Assembly (NCBI GenBank): GCA_900754525.1
Contig: CAAEDE010000072.1
Coordinates: 1-28,163, forward strand
DNA: 28,163 nt
Source of the DNA: an uncultured Collinsella sp.
GTDB lineage: Bacteria > Actinomycetota > Coriobacteriia > Coriobacteriales > Coriobacteriaceae
Direction of reading: 5' to 3'
Of the stretch, positions 23,435 through 28,163 are shown in pieces (position 1 is the stretch's first letter; each line of letters opens with the position of its first letter). A model generated the notes under the pieces. It was not told the DNA's origin, did no database searches, and was given only the letters and a program-made list of their open reading frames with translations. Both the position numbers and the translations under genes were made by a program.

Positions 23435-24476
23435 CGATCAGATTAAGCTCACGTCCATGACGGCCGCGAGCGGTTGAGCCGCTAAGTTGGCCCCCGGAGC
23501 CCTCGCCCAGGTCCTGGGCGATTTACCCAATGTGCATAACGACAACTTGCTCGTGGGGTTCGATACCTCCGACGATGCGAGCGTCTTCCGCGTAGGGGAG
23601 AACCTGGGGCTCGTGCAGTCCATCGACTTCTTCCCACCGATGGTCGACGACCCGTTTCTGTTTGGCCAGATTGCCGCGGCCAACTCGCTGTCGGACATCT
23701 ACGCTATGGGCGGGCGGCCGAGCCATGCCATGAACCTGCTGTGCATCCCGAGCTGCCTGGGCGTTGAGGTTGCCGGTCAGATTCTGGCGGGCGGCGCCGA
23801 CAAGTGCGTCGAGGCGGGTTGCTCCATCGCGGGCGGTCACACCATCAACGACGACGAGCCCAAGTACGGCCTGTCCGTGAGCGGTTTTGTGCCGCTTGAC
23901 CGCATGCTCGCCAACAGCGGCGCGCGCGTGGGCGATGTTCTGCTGTTGACCAAGGCGATCGGCTCGGGCATCATCACCACGGCCATTAAGGGCGAGCTCA
24001 TCGAACAGGACGAGGCCGCAGCCATGTTTGACTCGATGCGCACCCTCAACGAGGCGCCGATTCGTCTGGCCGAGGGACTCGAGCTTCACGGCTGCACCGA
24101 CATTACGGGCTTTGGTCTGATCGGGCACGCGTGCGAGATGGCCGAGGGCTCGGGCGTGCAGATTGAGCTTGCGTCGGGGTCGGTGCCGCTCTTTGACCAG
24201 GTACTCGACATGGCGCGTCTGGGCATTATTCCTGCCGGCGCCTACCGCAACCAGGACTTCTTTGGCCCACGTGTGGCTGCCGACGATGACCTGGAGCCAG
24301 GTATGCTCGACGCGCTGTACGATCCGCAGACCTCGGGCGGTTTGCTTATCGCGGCGCCTGCTGCCGATGGGGATGAGCTTGCGCGCCGTCTGCATGCCGA
24401 AGGACGTATCGCCGCCGTCGTCGGTCGCGTGTGCGAGCCGGTGCCAGGCGGTCCTGCCGTCCACGTTGTCCGTTAA
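23427..24476 (+). CDS. selD: selenide, water dikinase, selenocysteine-containing
   Basis: SelD makes selenophosphate from selenide and ATP. Reading from ATG 23427 through an in-frame TGA at 23475-23477 gives 349 residues, the normal SelD length. The TGA is codon 17, exactly where E. coli SelD has its catalytic cysteine, followed by Lys20 (SGUAAKLAP), the other essential residue. The usual second cysteine (position 19) is alanine here. The rest is typical: HNDNLLVGFDTSDDAS, FFPPMVDDPFLFGQIAAAN, and GGHTINDDEPKYGLSVSG. A normal gene finder will start at 23487 and lose the active site. The start overlaps the glycosyltransferase end by 8 nt, and GGAAGGGGG lies upstream. SelD is followed 57 nt later by yedF. 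Confidence 0.95.
23475..23521 (+). promoter_or_regulatory. selenocysteine UGA with bacterial SECIS-like hairpin
   Basis: TGA at 23475-23477 is followed by an 8-bp perfect stem (TCGCCCAG 23503-23510, CTGGGCGA 23514-23521) with a 3-nt loop GTC. The first loop base is G, 34 nt after the TGA. This fits the bacterial SECIS rules (short stem, apical-loop G, 16-37 nt distance) recognised by SelB. Confidence 0.75.
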
Positions 24477-24533
24477 CGACACGTTTATTGAGCTATGTAC
24501 TGTCCTAAAACGATTTATTCGAAAGGAAAAACT

Positions 24534-25160
24534 ATGTCTACCAAAATTGAAGTCAATGCCATGGGCGATGCCTGCCCGCTGCCCGTCGTCAAGACGCTTA
24601 AGGCACTCAAACAGCTTGATGGCGAGGGTGCCGTGGTGACCTCGGTCGATAACGAGACCGCCGTCAAGAACATCTCCAAGATGGCGCAGGAGAAGGGCTG
24701 CACGGCCTCGGTCGAGAAGGTTTCTGACGCCGAGTGGCACGTGACCGTGGCGACCTCTGGCGCCGTTGCCGTGGCCGATCCCGAGCAGGACGGTGCCGCT
24801 TTCTGCGACGCCAGCGCCGGCAAGGGCAAGCTCGTCATCTCCGTCTACACCGATTGCATGGGCCGTGGCGACGACGAGCTGGGCCACAAGCTCATGAAGG
24901 CGTTTATTTTTGCCGTGACGCAGCAGGAGGAACTGCCCGCGACCATGCTGTTCTACAACGGCGGCGCCAAGCTCACCGTCGAGGGCTCGCCGGTGCTCGA
25001 CGACCTGAAGGGCCTGGCGGAGCAGGGTGTCGAGATTCTCACCTGCGGCACCTGCCTGGACCACTATGGCATTAAAGACCAGCTCGCGGTGGGCGAGGTC
25101 ACCAACATGTACGTGATCGTGGAGAAGATGGAGCAGGCCGTGCGCGTCGTGCGCCCGTAG
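24534..25160 (+). CDS. yedF: selenium metabolism protein YedF (TusA-DsrE fusion type)
   Basis: The 208-residue protein joins an N-terminal TusA-like domain (residues 1-70, with Cys14 in MGDACPLPVVKTLKAL) to a C-terminal DsrE-like domain (from about 97; VEILTCGTCLDHYGI). This two-domain form is the selenium-metabolism YedF family, found next to selD in genomes with selenium-dependent molybdenum hydroxylases and thought to carry sulfur or selenium as a persulfide/perselenide. The ATG at 24534 has GAAAGGA upstream; an open extension of 13 codons upstream lacks support. Confidence 0.9.
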   Translation: MSTKIEVNAMGDACPLPVVKTLKALKQLDGEGAVVTSVDNETAVKNISKMAQEKGCTASVEKVSDAEWHVTVATSGAVAVADPEQDGAAFCDASAGKGKLVISVYTDCMGRGDDELGHKLMKAFIFAVTQQEELPATMLFYNGGAKLTVEGSPVLDDLKGLAEQGVEILTCGTCLDHYGIKDQLAVGEVTNMYVIVEKMEQAVRVVRP

Positions 25161-25179
25161 CGTATTGGTTGGAGTTGCC

Positions 25180-25431
25180 ATGAGGGAGAAGCGCCCGGCG
25201 CTTGTCATCACGTTTCCCACCACGGCGGCCGCCATGGGCTGCGAGTCCCTGTGTATCGAGCGCGGCCTTCCCGGGCGAACGATTCCCGTGCCCGGGGAGG
25301 TCGCCGCTGGCTGCGGTCTGGCGTGGAAAGCCCTGCCTGCAGATGAGGAACTGCTACGCGGCGAGCTTGCCGCGGCGGGCGTCCCCACCGAGGGCTTTAC
25401 CGTGATCGATATGTGGGAGGTCGTGCGATGA
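25180..25431 (+). CDS. DUF3343 protein, putative Se/S carrier
   Basis: The 83-residue protein is a DUF3343 member. The family appears with selD, yedF and the class V aminotransferase in selenium clusters. Cysteines lie at 21, 25 and 45; the last sits in the conserved VAAGCGLAWK motif and is the likely carrier residue (inference). The start has GGAG 5 nt before ATG 25180. The stop overlaps the next gene in an ATGA, so the two are translationally coupled. Confidence 0.82.
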   Translation: MREKRPALVITFPTTAAAMGCESLCIERGLPGRTIPVPGEVAAGCGLAWKALPADEELLRGELAAAGVPTEGFTVIDMWEVVR

Positions 25432-26567
25432 TCTACCTGGATAACGCGGCGACGACCATGCACAAGCCGCAAACGGTCATCGATGCCGTGACGCAGGCGA
25501 TGTGCTCGCTTGGCAATGCCGGGCGCGGCGCCACGTCGGGTGCCCTCGATGCCGCTCGTACGATTCACGCTTGCCGTGCCAAGCTCGCGCGCCTTTTGGG
25601 TTGCCCGAGGGCGGACCATGTGTGCTTTACGCCCAATTCTACGGCGGCGCTCAACACCGCCATCAACGGGGTGGTGCGCCCCGGCGACCGCGTGGTCACA
25701 ACGGTGCTCGAGCACAATTCGGTGCTACGTCCGCTCAACCGCCTGGAGGCCGAGCAGGGTGTGACCATTGAGCATGCGGGCTGCGACGCGAACGGCGCGC
25801 TCGACTACGACGAGCTCGAGCGGTTGGTCACGCCGGGCACGCGTGCCGTGGTGGTGACGCATGCCTCTAATGTGACCGGCAACGCGGTCGACGTTTCGCG
25901 TGTGGCTGCCATCGCCCATGCGGCCGGTGCGCTGGTGATCGTCGATGCCTCTCAGTCTGCCGGTACGGCGCATATCGATATGCAAGCCATGGGGCTCGAC
26001 ATTGTGTGCTTTACCGGCCACAAGGGGCTCATGGGTCCGCAGGGGACCGGCGGCCTGGCCGTGGCGGAGGGCGTCGATGTGGCTCCGTGGGCCATGGGCG
26101 GCACGGGCGTGCACAGCTTCGATGCGCTGCAGCCGCTTGAGTGGCCCACGCGTCTTGAGGCGGGCACGCTCAACGGTCACGGCATCGCGGGACTTTCTGC
26201 CGGTCTCGACTATATCGAGGCCCAGGGTGGGGTCGAGGCGATTGCTGCCCACGAGCGTGCGCTCGCTGATCGCTTCCTTGCCGGTGTGCGCAAGATTCCG
26301 GGGATTAAGCTCTACGGTGCCTTTGACCAGCCGACGCGCTCTGCGATTGTGTCGCTCAACGTGGGCGATATCGACTCTGCCGAGATCTCGGACGCGCTCA
26401 TGCAAGGGTGGGGGATTGCGACGCGTCCCGGCGCCCATTGCGCTCCGCTCATGCACCGCGCGCTCGGGACCGAGCGCCAGGGTATTGTCCGTTTCTCGTT
26501 TGGGTATTTCAACACGGACGAGGAAGTCGACACCGCGATTGACGCTTTGCGCGATTTAGCCTGCTAG
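25428..26567 (+). CDS. class V aminotransferase / cysteine desulfurase-like protein of selenium clusters
   Basis: The 379-residue PLP enzyme is related to NifS/Csd. It starts MIYLDNAATTMHKP, has SNVTGN and DASQSAGT in the cofactor pocket and the Schiff-base lysine at 199 (FTGHKGLMGPQGTGG). Cys338 (RPGAHCAPL) is in the position of the desulfurase catalytic cysteine. This subfamily (as I recall, TIGR01977) travels with selD, yedF and DUF3343 and may mobilise selenium from selenocysteine or sulfur for the labile selenium cofactor. The start ATG overlaps the DUF3343 stop by 4 nt. The selenium operon ends here at a terminator. Confidence 0.9.
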   Translation: MIYLDNAATTMHKPQTVIDAVTQAMCSLGNAGRGATSGALDAARTIHACRAKLARLLGCPRADHVCFTPNSTAALNTAINGVVRPGDRVVTTVLEHNSVLRPLNRLEAEQGVTIEHAGCDANGALDYDELERLVTPGTRAVVVTHASNVTGNAVDVSRVAAIAHAAGALVIVDASQSAGTAHIDMQAMGLDIVCFTGHKGLMGPQGTGGLAVAEGVDVAPWAMGGTGVHSFDALQPLEWPTRLEAGTLNGHGIAGLSAGLDYIEAQGGVEAIAAHERALADRFLAGVRKIPGIKLYGAFDQPTRSAIVSLNVGDIDSAEISDALMQGWGIATRPGAHCAPLMHRALGTERQGIVRFSFGYFNTDEEVDTAIDALRDLAC

Positions 26568-26573
26568 AGCGTA

Positions 26574-26579
26574 TATACT
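26574..26579 (+). promoter_or_regulatory. candidate -10 element for brnQ
   Basis: TATACT lies 3 nt before the terminator stem and 56 nt before the brnQ start. No well-spaced -35 is evident. A transcript from here would begin within the left arm of the hairpin. Confidence 0.4.
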
Positions 26580-26581
26580 TG

Positions 26582-26611
26582 CGGGACGGGTCTTTTGCCC
26601 GTCCCGTTTTT
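26582..26611 (+). terminator. intrinsic terminator of the selenium operon
   Basis: CGGGACGGG (26582-26590) pairs perfectly with 26598-26606, followed by TTTTT. It lies only 23 nt before the brnQ start. Confidence 0.92.
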
Positions 26612-26634
26612 GTTTCGACCCGAAAGGTGTGCCT

Positions 26635-27993
26635 ATGGCCTCATCCGCTCCGCGCGGTCTGCGCTCCGACCATGTCGTTACCGTCGGCATTGCGCTGTTC
26701 TCGATGCTCTTTGGCGCCGGTAACCTCATCATTCCGCCGTTGCTGGCACTTCAGGCCGGCACGGCTACGCCGTTTGCCATGATCGGCTTTTTGATTGCCG
26801 CTATCGGTCTGCCCGTCATGGGCTTTATCGCCGTTGCGCTCGCCGGCACGGCCCGCGAGCTGGCCGGCCGCGTGCACCCCAAGTTCGGTGAGTTCTTTGT
26901 CGCGGCGGTCTATTTAGCGATCGGCCCGTGCCTGGCCATTCCGCGTACGAGCTCCACGGCCTTCGAGATGCTGGTGCCGCTGCTGCCCGAGGGCGTCTCG
27001 CTTGGCACGGCTCGCCTGGTGTTTGCCGTTGGCTTCTTTGTCGTCGCGTTTGCGCTCACGCTGCGTCCGGGCGTCATCACGCGCGTGCTCGGCCGCATTA
27101 CGGGCCCCGCGCTCATTGCGCTCATCGTGCTGGTTGTGGGTGCCGCCGTGGTCTCGCCGTTGGGACCGGCTGCTGTCCCGCAAGCTCCCTATGATGCCGG
27201 CGCTGCGGTCCAAGGCTTCTTGACCGGCTACCAGACCATGGACCTTCTTGCGTCGCTCGCCTTTGGCATCATCATCGCCGAGACCATCCATGAGCTCGGC
27301 GTTACCGACGATAAGCGCGTGGCCTTCGAGATTTCGCGTTCCGGTGTGATCGCCGGCGTGCTCATGGCCATCATCTACTGCGGCTTGGGGCTTGCCGGTA
27401 TGCAGCTCGGCACCGTGATGCCCGACGCTACCAACGGTGCCGCCATCCTTGCGCGTTCGGCCTCTATGCACTTTGGTCTTGCTGGCACGGTTGTCGTCTT
27501 TGCGATTTTCTTCCTAGCCTGCATGAACGTGTGCATTGGCCTTATCAGCTGCTGCTCGCGTTACTTCTGCGAGACGTATGTGGTCAAAGGGGGAGCAGAG
27601 GCTTCCGAGGAGGCCATGCGCCGCCCCTTTGCGGTTCTCGCCTTTGTGTTCGCGGCGTTTTCGTGCGTGCTTTCCAACGTGGGCCTCGACGTGATCCTTA
27701 TGTTCTCGGTGCCCATGCTCAACGCTTTGTATCCCGTTGCCATCGTGCTGGTACTGATGGGCCTGGTGCACGGCTTTTGCGACGCTCATCCGCAGGTGTG
27801 GGTCTGGGTCGGCGGTGTGGTTGCCGTGCAGAGCGTGATCACCTCGGTCCGCGATGCGTTCTTTGCTGGCGCGTGGCTACCGTTCGATGCGTTGCCGCTT
27901 GCAGATATCGGTGCTGCGTGGGCACCGGTTGCTGTGGTGGCGTTTGTGATCGGTCTGGTTCATAGCCAGTTTGTCGCACATTCGAGGAGCTAA
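26635..27993 (+). CDS. brnQ: branched-chain amino acid carrier BrnQ
   Basis: The 452-residue membrane protein is a member of the LIVCS family, which imports leucine, isoleucine and valine with Na+ or H+. The diagnostic N-terminal segment reads GIALFSMLFGAGNLIIPPLL, and further family motifs are GPCLAIPRTSSTAFE, YQTMDLLASLAFGIII and a run of about 12 hydrophobic helices. The ATG at 26635 has AAAGG 7 nt upstream; a GTG 6 nt earlier is too close to that site. Its promoter must lie in or before the terminator of the selenium operon. Confidence 0.93.
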   Translation: MASSAPRGLRSDHVVTVGIALFSMLFGAGNLIIPPLLALQAGTATPFAMIGFLIAAIGLPVMGFIAVALAGTARELAGRVHPKFGEFFVAAVYLAIGPCLAIPRTSSTAFEMLVPLLPEGVSLGTARLVFAVGFFVVAFALTLRPGVITRVLGRITGPALIALIVLVVGAAVVSPLGPAAVPQAPYDAGAAVQGFLTGYQTMDLLASLAFGIIIAETIHELGVTDDKRVAFEISRSGVIAGVLMAIIYCGLGLAGMQLGTVMPDATNGAAILARSASMHFGLAGTVVVFAIFFLACMNVCIGLISCCSRYFCETYVVKGGAEASEEAMRRPFAVLAFVFAAFSCVLSNVGLDVILMFSVPMLNALYPVAIVLVLMGLVHGFCDAHPQVWVWVGGVVAVQSVITSVRDAFFAGAWLPFDALPLADIGAAWAPVAVVAFVIGLVHSQFVAHSRS

Positions 27994-28004
27994 GGTATCG
28001 TCGC

Positions 28005-28033
28005 TTGCACAGGCGGGGAGTCTCCCCTATAAT
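28005..28033 (+). promoter_or_regulatory. sigma-70-type promoter of tRNA-Pro
   Basis: TTGCAC (28005-28010) and TATAAT (28028-28033) are separated by 17 nt. The spacer contains a GGGGA-GTC-TCCCC inverted repeat that touches the -10. The tRNA begins about 45 nt after the expected start. Confidence 0.85.
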
Positions 28034-28084
28034 TTCCTTCGCTTTGGGACACGCAAGGTTTAGACCTTAGCTGCTCAACACCTT

Positions 28085-28161
28085 CGGGACGTGGCGCAGT
28101 TTGGTAGCGCGCCTGCTTTGGGAGCAGGATGTCGCAGGTTCAAATCCTGTCGTCCCGACCA
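28085..28161 (+). tRNA. tRNA-Pro (anticodon UGG)
   Basis: A 77-nt cloverleaf with acceptor CGGGACG pairing with CGTCCCG, D-loop, anticodon stem CCTGC/GCAGG around TTTGGGA (anticodon TGG), and T-arm GCAGGTTCAAATCCTGT. The 3' CCA is encoded. Only two bases of the window follow. Confidence 0.97.
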
Positions 28162-28163
28162 TA

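Noticed and set aside
23487..24476. selD starting downstream of the TGA
   Set aside because: That start would drop the catalytic residue 17 and Lys20; no ribosome binding site precedes it.
23523..25715. 730-codon open frame antisense to selD-yedF-DUF3343
   Set aside because: Shadow frame; the plus-strand genes are recognised families with good ribosome binding sites.

Overview
The window is about 28 kb of GC-rich bacterial chromosome with tightly packed housekeeping and metabolic genes. Gene style, TTG/GTG starts, a type A RNase P RNA and the mix of anaerobe genes (double-cubane/2-hydroxyacyl-CoA dehydratase family proteins, UPF0597 cysteine desulfidase, molybdate and selenium genes) suggest a gut Coriobacteriia, most likely Collinsella or a close relative. 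That assignment is inference from gene content, not a database match. No prophage, insertion sequence or CRISPR array is visible.

Layout, left to right. 1-6.0 kb: cyuA-like L-cysteine desulfidase, a HAD phosphatase on the minus strand, ribosomal protein S1 (rpsA, TTG start), the RNase P RNA gene followed by a strongly folded 100-nt segment, a YigZ/IMPACT protein, and a small C_GCAxxG_C_C redox-type protein on the minus strand. 6-12.6 kb: an O-acetylhomoserine sulfhydrylase-type enzyme, a DHA2-type MFS exporter, xanthine phosphoribosyltransferase (xpt), a small GGQ release-factor-like protein, and on the minus strand a ClC transporter (possible fluoride type) followed by a diacylglycerol-kinase-family lipid kinase. 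12.8-18.3 kb: molybdenum block, moeA-mogA and then modABC behind a promoter with nested AT-rich inverted repeats. ModB carries an unusual extracytoplasmic N-terminal domain.

18.7-26.6 kb is the most interesting part. Two paralogous double-cubane-cluster-type HgdB-family proteins are each followed by a copy of a ~100-nt foldable repeat whose two copies differ by compensatory changes. Next comes one ATP-dependent activator of the BcrAD/BadFG (archerase) type. A family 4 glycosyltransferase then overlaps selD by 8 nt. SelD is itself a selenoprotein: an in-frame UGA lies at codon 17, the catalytic position, with a SECIS-like hairpin just downstream. YedF, a DUF3343 protein and a class V aminotransferase/cysteine-desulfurase-like protein complete the selenium set.

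Together the genes point to an anaerobe that imports molybdate, builds molybdenum cofactor, makes selenophosphate, and probably inserts selenium into proteins and into a labile selenium cofactor of molybdenum hydroxylases. The glycosyltransferase welded to selD raises the possibility of a selenosugar or other small selenium metabolite. The right end holds a BrnQ branched-chain amino acid carrier and a tRNA-Pro(UGG) with a clear sigma-70-type promoter.
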